Source of the DNA: Pachyseris speciosa
Taxonomy: Eukaryota; Cnidaria; Anthozoa; Scleractinia; Pachyseridae
Direction of reading: 5' to 3'
Length of the DNA: 64,000 nucleotides
Assembly: GCA_016490735.1 (NCBI GenBank)
Contig: JAEMWC010000096.1
Location: 529,001 to 593,000 of the forward strand
Each line of letters starts with the position of its first letter. The stretch's first letter is position 1. The notes beneath the pieces are model-generated. The model did not search any database. It had not been told where the DNA came from and worked only from the letters and a program-made list of their open reading frames with translations. A program made the position numbers and the translations under genes. Below, piece by piece: positions 1 through 11,500 of the stretch.

Positions 1-253
1 GTAAGAGTGAAACTGATAGTGCATTTACTTTTCATGATTATGATCATTATTGTTAGTAATAATATGCAGGGTTTTCCTTTTCAAATGGAGTTGCAGTTGA
101 CTTGAACAAAGCAGGTGGAGATTATGGGTACGGAAGCGTAAATTGTTACTGAACAACAGCGATTCTTTGGCACACAGCTGCTGGCGATTGAGCCATTCAC
201 AGGCGGTGAAAATAGCCGGTTGCTGGCCAAAAAGGAAAACCCTGAATATGTAC

Positions 254-3224
254 CTTTCTGAAGTCTTAAAAGAGACTGGTTTTCATTTTCATCCGAGTCA
301 TCTCCAGTGGAGCTCCTGTCTAACTGTGCTTCTGCAGTTTCAGCTAATAAAAACAGTTGTAGCTCGACACATTCATGAACATAAAGAGAAAGACTTTGAT
401 GGCCATCATCATGCTTGTCAACTCCATGATTGTTCCAGGATGATATCTCCTGGAAAACAAAAATACATAGACTGGACATTATTTATGTTTGAAGGGCCTA
501 GCCTGTGTTTTTAGGATGCATGTTTGGTTTTACCAGCAAAGTTGAAAAAGTAAGCTGGTCACTGCCAAAGTGATTCAAGAGCTGGCAATCTGAGTGGGAT
601 CCCTGTATCAGAGTGAATCACTAGACAAAACAACAAGGTGGTGCTGCAAGTTGAGAGTTTGAGAGTTGTCTACCTAATACCCCTTGCCATAAAAATACCA
701 TTTCAAATCCTGTAAGATGAACAATCTTGTGTTGCATTTCCACCAGGCATTGTGCTGCACAACATTCATTGCAAACAACATACCTCCTCAGGGTCGTAAG
801 GTTTTTCAGACTCCAAAGCAATACAATGATAAATTTTCCCACTTCCTGTTGCCATGATAATAACAGGGGGCTGGGAATGGAGACAAAGTAGTGAGCAAGC
901 ATCTAGTCCATAGTTATCATCTGCTGCAGGGTACATGGTCAGTGGGCCAATCAGCTGTGGGGGCTGACGCCTAAGAAGAAGATAATTCTTTAATATTTGC
1001 CTTAACCTACTGAGCATTACTGGTACTTTCATGAAGTACCATTTTGGCTCTGACTTCGGAGTCTTGGAATGAAATCCTAGAATGTGACATTTCAAGTTGA
1101 AACTACTGAGCAGTACTTTTCCATAACACTGCTTTTTATGCTGTACAATGTGGTTCTTTCTTTTAAGTCTGTGAATAAAATCCCAAACTATGGAGCCATC
1201 TTTAAAGAAACATTAAGAGAGTGCCGATAAAGGATGCAAATCAATTTACCTGGTTTGGAATATCCTATGAAGAAGATAATAGATATCTCCATTTTCTCTC
1301 AAAATGAAGACAGGATAAGCAACTTCTGTATCACTTGATCGAAGACTTGTTCTTGCATCAACATCAGTCACGGCTGGAGCAAAATCAAATGCAATGGCTC
1401 TTTCTCCAAGGGCTGCTGCGAATGATGACATTGATCCAACAGACATGGACTTCCTGCTGTATTCAGCCGTCAGTGAAGATGATTCCCCTAAGGGAATAAT
1501 TTCTTGTGGAGAAGTTGGTTTTAGCACATTGTAGAGTCTGTCAAATAAAAAAAGATATTTATAAATCTTAAAAAAAAATTTGACATTGGTACTTGAAAAA
1601 TAAATTAATGGTAAACAAAGTACACCCTTCTCATGTTGCCACACATTAATCTGATCATACCATTATAATGGCCACAATTTTCCAGTTTTGGCCCAAAACA
1701 AAAAATTAATTTCTGATCTTAAGACCATTGATAGAACCCTACCCGCTGTTAAGATGAACACAATTTTAGTTTGTTATATGGTCACTGCAAATCAAATCAA
1801 AGTCTGGTTTAATTACCTCAAATTGTTATCTGAAGTAAGTACCATAAGATGAATATCTGACTGACTTCCTGGATGCCACTTGACATCAAGAACTTTTATT
1901 TTTTGATGAGTAACAAAGAATCTTGAATCAATTGCAATTGTCCTGAAATGAAAGAAGCAATTCACAGATCAAAACAAAACATATACAACTAACATTGTCT
2001 TATGCATAGCAGTTTTGAAAAGTTTTATTTTTTCCCACTGATTTATCATTATAAAATCAATCTGAACAAGAGTGAAAATTAATAAGAACTGATAAGAATT
2101 CACATTTCATTAAGTCTGGTCTATACCTGCAAAGAACCTCTTCACTTCCACCATCATATTCTGCAAACTTGCCCCATCTCATTGGCATCTCAACAACTGA
2201 TATTCCTTTTTCTCCTCTGAGCACAAGATTCTTTGACGTAGGGCTGAACTGCATGGAATCCACATCAAACAGGGGAGCATCAGTGCAAACAAAAGTCTGC
2301 ATATAAAATGTATAGTAAAGCTGTTAGCACATTAGTCAATCAAAATTAAAAATAAATGTTAAATAAAATAGACTTGATTATAAACACGCTATCCCCCTAA
2401 GGGGCTTTTCAGGGATAGTGAAACAAAGAATGTAAATAGAACATAACAGGTAATCAATTTAAACTTACAGGAGGGAAATTACAAGCATGGTTGGCTGTGG
2501 TGCTGAACTCTGAACTACCCACAGTTACAGACAGAGCAGGCCTCGAACTTGGGATCTCCAGATTTAAAGTGCAGTGCACCAACCATGCAACTGCACTGGG
2601 TTGCCCTCAGTAGAGTGTGTCAGTCAAATTTATTTTATTTTGTTACATTCTCTACATCAGACGGATCAGTCATGGAACTGATGTCAATCAATTAACGACC
2701 TGGCTCACAAGGGGTTCCAGTAGCTCAGTTGTTAGAGCATCTGACCAGTGTTACGGAGGTCATTGGTTCCATTCCTGCCTGGGAATTTGAATTTCTTTTC
2801 AGTTGTCCTTCCGTCCATTGCCAAGCAACACACCATTACTATCATTATTAATCACATGATGTCAATCGATTGACCAATCAATCAGTCAGTCAGGCATTCA
2901 GTCAATCAGTCGCTGAAACATTCATTTAATCACATCTATCAGTCCTCAACATAAAAGGCCAGTAACGTTCGCACTTACTTGGAATTTATAAGCACGTTCA
3001 TTTTCAAAATGCAAGTTCTTGAGATTTGCTGTCAGCAAGCTGCTTTTGACAGAATTCCAGACAAATATTTCGCCGTCATTTTCAATCAGAATATTCTTTG
3101 GTGCTCTTTCTTCTGAGTCCTCTGTTGTTTTCGAACTTGCAGTGTCATCTAATGGCGAAAGTACTTGAAAAACTGGGTGCTCTGGTAAAAGTTCTTGCCA
3201 CTTCAACCCTTCGTTTGCCGCCAT
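254..3224 (-). CDS. NUP88: NUP88, nuclear pore complex protein (first six coding exons, 3' part outside window)
   Basis: NUP88 is a beta-propeller nucleoporin of the cytoplasmic face of the nuclear pore; with NUP214 it recruits the exportin CRM1. Exons seen, in transcript order: 3224-2979, 2296-2127, 1942-1817, 1537-1250, 970-784 and 449-254. All introns are GT-AG and the splice phases agree, giving about 404 residues. Recognisable blocks are the start MAANEGLKW, the MPMRWGKFAEYDGG stretch in exon 2, VLTSDNN in exon 3, LGERAIAFDFAP in exon 4, MYPAADDNYGLDAC in exon 5 and SLYVHECVEL in exon 6. Each aligns in order with the N-terminal propeller of animal NUP88. Exon 6 ends in phase 1 and the next exon lies left of position 1, so the C-terminal coiled coil is absent from this window. 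The start codon is the first ATG and faces GCN1 head to head. Introns hold SINE copies and one satellite unit. Confidence 0.93.
1085..1210 (+). repeat. Single unit of the ~106-bp satellite-like repeat in a NUP88 intron
   Basis: The stretch contains the diagnostic pieces CTACTGAGCAGTACTTTTCC and TATGCTGTACAATGTGG followed by AAGTCTGTGAATAAAATCC. These match, with substitutions, the tandem units at 11.5-12.1 kb and 55-62 kb. It shows the repeat is dispersed as well as tandem. Confidence 0.7.
2383..2620 (-). mobile_element. Degenerate tRNA-headed long SINE in NUP88 intron 1
   Basis: On the minus strand a tRNA-like head with B-box-like AAGTTCGAGGCC lies near 2545. The other end, at about 2388-2424, reads CCCCTTAGGGGGATAGCG after CTATCCCTGAAAAG. 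The same tail closes the long SINE at 43.06-43.53 kb, so the two are probably one family. It is strongly diverged. Confidence 0.6.
2708..2790 (+). mobile_element. tRNA-derived SINE head in NUP88 intron 1
   Basis: The sequence has an A-box-like TAGCTCAGTTGTTAGAGC and a B-box-like GGTTCCATTCC, and its ends pair like an acceptor stem with one mismatch. The anticodon loop lacks the invariant T33 and the anticodon and T stems have mismatches. I therefore read it as a SINE head or tRNA pseudogene, not a functional tRNA. Confidence 0.65.
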
Positions 3225-3349
3225 TGCTGTTTCCGCTTTCTTGAGCGGGGGGATTGGGAAGAACTATCACACACTATAGTGAGCTTTACATGAAATAGCA
3301 ATAAACCTCAAACCAGGCATATGGCAGGCTCAAAAAGTACGTGGCCAAG
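3225..3349. promoter_or_regulatory. Bidirectional promoter between NUP88 and GCN1
   Basis: Only 125 bp separate the two divergent start codons, so both promoters and 5' UTRs must lie here or in the first exons. No TATA box is placed convincingly. The GCN1 start sits in CAAGATGGCGGCCG and the NUP88 start in CAATGGCGGC. Both resemble the YY1 consensus (AANATGGCGGC), which often overlaps start sites of TATA-less housekeeping genes. Promoter activity is inferred from gene spacing. Confidence 0.7.
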
Positions 3350-6300
3350 ATGGCGGCCGAGGTATCTATGGAGAGTTTCTGTTTTGAGTCGGTTTATAGT
3401 TCTAAATTTCTTCTTTTTCGGTGTGTTTTAACGATCTCTTTTATTTACATAGATAATAGAAATACTTAAGACTTGTGCTAGCAAGATCACCTCTTCTAGC
3501 ACTAAAGAAAGACAGCATATTTGCGGAGAACTGGTGTCTTGCATCAAAAGAGACGGTGAGTTTATCCCGATGGCTACACAACTTGTTTTGACATTCTTTT
3601 TTATAAGCCTTAAAAAACATAACCTGGTATTTGGGGGAAATGTTTGCTGCGTTTCACTGATTTTTAAAACTCTCAATTGAGATTTGCGCCCAAATTATGA
3701 TCGCGTGCTTTGACGTGGTACAAAGGAATGTAAACTTATTGCATTGCATGGTGCAAAAAAGAAAATTATGGAAAATTTCCTGAACCGCAAATCGATCATC
3801 TATTATTGGCTTTTATTGTGGTTAATACGATTTTGTGTCACTGTAAAATTTGAGTGCAGTATTATCACAATATTATTCTACACCCTCTCCCCTTCCCCTC
3901 CCCACCCCCCCCCCTTCCTATTTCTGCTCAAAGCCCAATTTGGACAATGGTATGTCAAGTTATTTGGTAGAACAGGCACCGTGCAGGGGGAGGGGCTGGG
4001 GGGGCTTTAAGGCTGGTTTTCACTAGCGACGGAGTCGGAGTTGTAATCAGAAGCGTGGAGTGTTATGATCTAGTGAAAATCAAACCGACAGAGTCGGAAG
4101 CAAAATACTGATTCTTTTATGACTCTGTTGCTTATGATCTAGTGAAAACTAGATTGTCGGAGTCGCAAGCGCTTTTTTGGTATCAAACTGTAATCTCAAA
4201 GCGTGAGAACAAGCATTGTGATTGGTTGGTACTTCCGCTTCAGCTTCCGACTCTGACAATCTAGTTTTCACTGGATCATAAGCGACAGAGTCATAAACGG
4301 AATTGGAAGAAAATGGAAACGTTCTGATTCTTCCGACTCCGATTCCATCGAGCTCATGACTCCACAAGTTTATGACTCCGAATGTTTATTTTCACTGGGT
4401 CATAAGCACTCTTACAACTCCGACTCTGACTCTGACTCCGTTGCTAGTGAAAACCAGCCTTTAGCCCTCCCCCCCACTTTTCAACAGTATACTAAAAAAA
4501 TCGAGGTTAGTTTTCTATTTAACGTTTTACCAAAAACTGATTATTCTTGTTTTGAAACACCTCTTTCTTGTTGCTAAAAGTATATATTAAGTTTCACCAC
4601 ACCATGTTAGTTTTAAATACATTTCCAGCCATTCCAGAGGACTTTAATTTAAAAATTTTCTGGGAGAGCATGCCCCCTGACCCCCCTAGTTGACTCACCC
4701 CCCCCCCTCCCCTCCCCCAGTTGCAAACTTGCTGTGTGGGCCCTGAAGAAACATATGTTTCTCATCATCTTAATTTTGCTATCATTTTTTTCAATTCCCC
4801 AGATTTTTCCGAAGCTGGGGTAAAAGTAGTGATCAGATTGATTTACCATACACAGCATCGTTACAGGTGATCATTTTTTACCATTGGCTCATTTGATGCC
4901 TAATGAGTTATGTTAATGATAATAATAATAATCTTTATTTGCTTTTGTCAATGTACACATTTTTTTGTCACAATCTAGAAAATTTACAAAATATGATTAA
5001 TCTAAACTTAATAAAAATAATGGGCAAGCTAGGAAGCTAAATAAACCAGTTGGTTTTCTTGTTAGCTCCCTGAACAATTTAGGTTCTAAGTGGCAGGTAA
5101 AATAAAAGAAAAGAAAAATAAAATAAAAAGAAATGCAAAGAAGGATGAACTTATTTGCATGAAGTATGTTGCTTCATCAGTAAAACATAAAAATGTAAAG
5201 GTGTAAAGACATGGTAGAAAGTATGTGGAAATAAAGACTATGATTAACGAAAAAACAAGTAAATGTAGAGGATGTAATTTGCTTTTCCTTCATACATGTT
5301 ACCTGTTATTTGGTTGGTCTTAAGGTTATTGGGTGGAGGTACAGTGATAAAGTGGTTGTATTGATCATTCAAGGCTGGAATGATCTCAGCATCATTTCTA
5401 TGGTTCCTAAACAATGTCTGTAACTCCACAATGTTGCTCTTAACCATGGTGTATTACTTGTTTCTAGTAAACTGGTAATGAAACCCCACAAGATATATTT
5501 GTGTGACAAGAACTGTGTTAGAAGTAGATACATGTAACTAGATGCATCTCTTATTGTTTCAGCACCAGCTGTAGAGGCCACCACCTTTGGTGTGTGTGTC
5601 GTAACTTCCTAAGTCTGCTTGGTCCAGTAAATTACCTATTTTTGGCTGACTCTCATCTATTGTTAACCAGTAATAATAATTTCCTTACTTTCCTCCTTGG
5701 CCACCTTCTTGATGACCCAAACTCACTTGAATCCTTCAAGCCCTGATATCAACACATCTATATTCTCCCTACTGTTCTACTTATGGTTCTTATGACACAT
5801 AGTTGGGAGAACTTGTTTCACCATCAATACATTTATAGTCAATCTACATCGCGCTTGAACAGAATTTCCAAGAATGAAATGACCATTTGAATTCATCTTT
5901 GTAATATTTGGCATTTGAATGGAATCTTGTTTCTGATTTCTCGAAAAATCTTTTTGAAAAATACACACTGACTGAAAAAAATGTTTCAAATGTATAGGAA
6001 TTAATTGATGGTTTTCAAATACTTCATGCTGTAATGTAAAAAAATCTCCTTGCTTTGTTGTGTTACAGAGATAACAAATCAAGAAAAGCAGTTGAAGAAG
6101 TCCTTGGAGAGCTTGCCAAGAAACAAGGTGCTGGTCAAAATGGATGTTGCACAATTAATCACCATATGTTGCTGCAATAACTTTTACAAGGCTTTAAATA
6201 AAATACTCCATACCAATATTCCTGAATTCCTTTGATATGAAAATCCTTTTGTTAATAGTGAATATTTGAGAATGGATCATCTTATCATATATCATAATTT

Positions 6301-8480
6301 GACTTTATGGAATGCCTTTAAATAATATTGTTTTTCTGCTTTTGATTTTGGAACAGGTGGCAATGCTGTAAAGTACTTTTGTCTGGCTTTTTCTGATGTT
6401 GAAAAACAAATCACTTCTCCTCACCAAAGGTAGTGATACCATCATGATTGCTAGTTTTTGTGTATTAAACTCTTAATTTAAGGAAGCTATTAGCTTTCTC
6501 TGTCCCTCTGTCATTACTAATAATTATTAGTTCTTGTTTTTTAAAGTTAAAAACTGTTTGTGCATCTTTGACCCTCTGAAAATAACACTGTATGGTTTTC
6601 CCCAGGTGAACTCAAATAGCATGTTGTGTTCATTTGCTTGCAGTTATGTGACCAGTGGTTCAAACTTGGTACTCCTGTGCTGGTCATGTGTATTGGTGCG
6701 ACATGTATATACCAACACTGATTTGTGTAGTGATGCACAGTGGAACAGACTGGTGGCAATTCAGTGTATGGCCCTTCATGGTATTCTGTCTTCTGGGAAG
6801 CCTTACGTCTGTACAGCTGCCAGGAAGAAGTTACACAGGGTTTGGAAAGAGGTATGCGTGTTGTAGATTAAAAGGAAATTCAGGTCAAAATGAAATTCCT
6901 TTGTCTTCTAACCCTAACTATTCATGATACCTAGGTTAAAATCATTTTGACCTGAATGCCATTTTTACCTATAATATGTACACAATAAGATTCACTTTTC
7001 ACACACTAAAGCTCACTGTTTCAACTACAGATATTTGAAGCAGTGCATAAAATTTAATTTGTAGGTTTGCAGCATGTGACGATTTTTTATGAACCTTATT
7101 CCATTATTGTTTTGTTGTAAACAGGTGTAGGCAGGTACTACATTTTGTTAACTTGAAGTTTGTCATGGTTTTGCTCCTTTTGCATCAAAATTATTGACTC
7201 AAAGCTATTCACACTTGCCCCTCTTTTTCCCTGTACCACAGGTTCCTGGAATAACATCCAAGTATGCGGAAGCCATCAGCAGTATGGAGCCAGCTCAGGT
7301 TTGAGGTCAAACCTGATTGATTTCACACAGGTCTTCACTTTGAAATTAAGTTTAATATGTTCTTTCATTACAGGAGTGTGGCTGTTTGACTGGATTTCTG
7401 TTCAATTTCTGCACAAAAAGCAAAGAAAATGAAACTATAAGTAAATTTAAGGTCAGTATATGTGTAACGTTTACAATAGACAGTTCTTCATTCAAGATTG
7501 TCAATGCAATAAGCAGTTTATAGGAGGTGATTTCTTGTTCAAAATTCAAAATTAGATGTGCCTCTGCAATAATCCACACGTGAAAGAGCAAGTCAGTTAG
7601 CTGTATATTTTTATATTATATTATTATACTCCATCAGGTTAATAGACAGATAAATTATCGTTGGAAGAACACTTCAATTAGGCATTTTTGTGGGCTGGGG
7701 TTGTATGGCAGTTTTGTAGTTCTGTGTTATTTCCTGCTGATAAAGAATGGAGACATTTTTTGTCATATTTGATTATCTGAATTGTTCCATGCTCTGTCAG
7801 CTCGACTGATCATCCAGTATATTCATTTATGAGTTATTTCTAGGAAGTGAAAGTACACTGAATTGGTGTGTTATACATGTGGATTCCTATTCTTTTTCAG
7901 AAACCATTGCTTGAGATGTATGTGAAAGCTGTGATCAGTAGAAAAACAAGACCTGCCCATCATGTTCTGGTAAGAAACAGGTTTGACTTATGCCCAGGTA
8001 AATATGTTGTAGGTCAAAATGAAATTCAGGTCAAAATGAATGAGGGGAGTAGGGTTGGCGCAGTGGTGAGAGCACTCGCCTTCCAACAATGTGTCCCGGG
8101 TTCGATGCCCGTACTCAGCATCATAAGTGGGTTGAGTTTGTTAATTCTCTACTCTGCTCTGAGAGGTTTTTCTCTGGGTACTCCGGTTTTCCCTTCTCCC
8201 CAAAAACCAACATTTGATTTATTTGATTTCTTTAGATTTGATTTGATTTAGAGGGCCATAAGTTAGAAAACTGTAAAAGGTTATTGCATCTCCCTGTTTA
8301 AATAAAGCTATTATTATTATTATTATGAACATATTCGTGGATCGTCAGGCTATTTCCCATAGCCTTAGATGTCTAAGGTTCTTCTTAAAATTGTTGCTGT
8401 GCCCAACAAGCAGGCTTTCTGGAGTAGGTTGAAGATTCCAGGTGTTCCTATCTTAGCAGTCCACATCCTCATGATTATTA

Positions 8481-8523
<43 letters not shown>

Positions 8524-11500
8524 AGGTCAAAATGAAATTCCTTTGTCTCATGAATCATCAATAATTAGGGTTAGAAGACAAAGGAATTTCATTATTACAT
8601 TTGTTTGAAAGTATTCCATGACCAGTAGAATCAGCCACCAGTCTGATGATTGTTACTCTCAAATTGTTAGGTACATATTGGGTCTTTGCTTTGTCATATA
8701 ACCCATGATGACTTCAGCAGCTTAATCCTACCTGCTGTACAGAAAGCTCTTCTCAGAAATCCTGAAGTTGTTCTTGAAAGTAAGTAAATCAACACCAGCC
8801 TTGACGTTTTCAAGGTGTTCCCCTTGATGTTGATCAAGGTGATGCTAATGGCAATGGCAGTGATGATTGTGATGGTGATGGTGGTGGTGGTGGTGGTGGT
8901 GGTGGTGGTCATGGTCATGGTCATGGTCATGGTCAGGATGACATATGATAATACTGTTGATCTTTATGGTGATGATGATGATGATGATGATGTGATTATA
9001 ATGATGATGGTGTTGGTCATGGTGATGACGATGTTGATGGTAATGATGATGATGATGGTAGTGGTGATAATGATGATGATAATGATAATGATGATAATGA
9101 TGGTGGTGGTGGTGGTGGTGATGATGATGATGATGATGATATTGGTGTGTTTTATTTCAGGTGCTGCTTATTTAATTTCATCAGTGTCGATTGATCTATC
9201 CAAATATGCTTTGGGAATCTGCAAAAATACTGTTGGTAAGTTACTACAAGATTTACAGAATTACAAGTTAAAGGAGAAATCAATGTTGTTCTTTTAGGAT
9301 TTAATTACCCTTTATGTACATTTTATGCATTAAGGTCAATTAAGAGCCAAAGAAGAACTTCACAGACAGGAAGCTGCTTTAATCCTGAAGAATCTAGCGC
9401 ATCAATGCAGTGATCCTGGTGCATTGGAGGAACTTGTCAACTTTGTGTTTGGTGTCCTTAATGGTAAGAAATAGTTGTAATAAACCATGAGTTAAAGATC
9501 TGTATCAAACTAGCTTTTTTTCTGTTGTTGGTGGTTTTAATTTGACTCGTATTTGCAGGATCAGAAGGCAAACTGACTCAGTGGAATGACAGAGTTGCTG
9601 TGCTTCAAGGTTAGTGTTGAGTTTCAACAATGAATTCTTCATAAAGATTGGCATACAGTCAAACCCCCATTGGGTGTCCACTTACTTATTAAATGACCAC
9701 CCCTTATTAGGTGGCCAGTAATCAAAGTCCAGATGAGGGTTCTTCTATTGTTTTTTACCTCTGCTAAGCGTTCAACCCCCATTTAGCAGTCAGCCACCAT
9801 TAAGCGGCAACTATCCATTTCCCCGAGGGTAGCAGCTTAATAGGGGTTGAACTGTACATGTACGTCTACCTTCACATAAGTTTTGAGATGATTTACATAG
9901 CACTTACAGACCAACAAAAGTGAAGTGATGTCTTTTGTTTTCAAATAGTATTCTCTGAATTTGTTGTGTATGTTTTAGCCAGTTGCATGCTAGGGGATAA
10001 AATAAACATTAGTGAATAAACATAAGTGATTTATTTATTTTGTTTAATGTTTTTGAACATTTTAGGACTGAGAAGTTTGGAGCAACACTCAGTGAGTGGT
10101 AGTTCATCAGTTCAGGGACTCAGCCAGCTTGTGTCAGAAAAGCTGATAAAATATATACAACAAGAAGGTTTGCATTTTCTGTGGTGTGATATTTTATGTT
10201 GAACAGTTACATCTTTGGTTTTGATTATTCATACAACAGCAAACATATTTACCAAAAAAAATACTCCCTTTGGTTGGTTTTAGAAGGTTGTATTTTCTCC
10301 ACTGAAATAAAAAGAATAAAACTGTTTAAAAATAAAACAAACATATCTTTCAGTGCATGAAGGGGCCGTTGTCCAAGGTTTGTCAGTGTTGAGTTGCTGG
10401 TGCATGCATTTCTCAACTCAGGTACCAAAGGTGCTTGTGGATGCATTCAAGGTGAGACAAGAGCATACATTCAATTTAAACTGCATAGCTCTCATTCACA
10501 TTTACATTACATGCAAACTGCCCAGTTCCTGCATGAACCCTATTCAGGGAAGCTTTCTTCCGGGTTCACATGCACCTTGAAAGTCCTAGAAAGTCCTTGA
10601 ATTTGAAAATCAAAATTCAAGGCCTTGAAAGTCTGTGAAAAGTACATTGTGTCCTTGAAAAACCTTGAAATTTGCTGTTTGACTGTTTCTACTTAGTGGA
10701 AGAACTAGAAAAACTTAAACTTGAACAAATCTGGCAGTTATCCCTTAAACCCGATCATCTAGTATCACATTCTAATGGCATTTTTTACTGGATGGAGTGC
10801 TTGAAAAATTGGAATTGTGCCATGGAATGTCCTTGAAAAGTCCTTGAATTTTTAGTCCCGTAAAGAGTACGAACCCTGTTTCTTCAGTTTTCTTAACCTG
10901 AAAGGGGTTTTTCTCTGTTGATGTGACACGATGGAAAATTACATCACAGTTTCCAAGTGATGGCCATTGTTTTCATAGAAATATGTTAGAAAACCACTAG
11001 AACTGAGCTAAAACTGAGTAACCCAATACAATATGGAAGACATAAGAATGATCTAAATGTTGTGACGCAAAGAGGGAAGTAATTTTGAGAAACCTGCCTG
11101 TCAAAAAATGTTGACATGGTAACCTCAAAATTAATATCATGTTTTTAAGCCCATGTTAGAAAATTTAATCACTCTTCCTGGTTCAAAATAGGGTGAGAAA
11201 ATAACCACATGATGGAATGTTGTTCTACAATTCACAGAAGGCGATGACCAACAAAAATTACACAACAGTAGTACGCAGTGGGTACTTACAGTGCATGGCA
11301 GCTGCCTTTCAAGGTATTTACATTCATTTATTTACTGTCTGACCTGCCATGTATGATCATAATACCTTTTGTAAACTTTCACTTCAGAAACTTAGGTGGT
11401 TATAGACTAAATTTGTCCTGGCCATTAAATTTCATTTTAATGGTTGCACATTTTTAATATTATTAGTGTTTTGTACACAGACTTTGAGGTCAAACCCACC

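Noticed and set aside
1..253. Next NUP88 exon at the left edge
   Set aside because: No match to the expected following NUP88 block; it must lie outside the window.
5555..5610. Possible GCN1 exon after TTATTGTTTCAG
   Set aside because: Its translation does not match GCN1, and the exon at 4803-4866 fits both homology and phase.
8694..9297. Open frames with Met-Thr, Val or Asp runs
   Set aside because: They are translations of the GAT/GGT microsatellite in intron 10.
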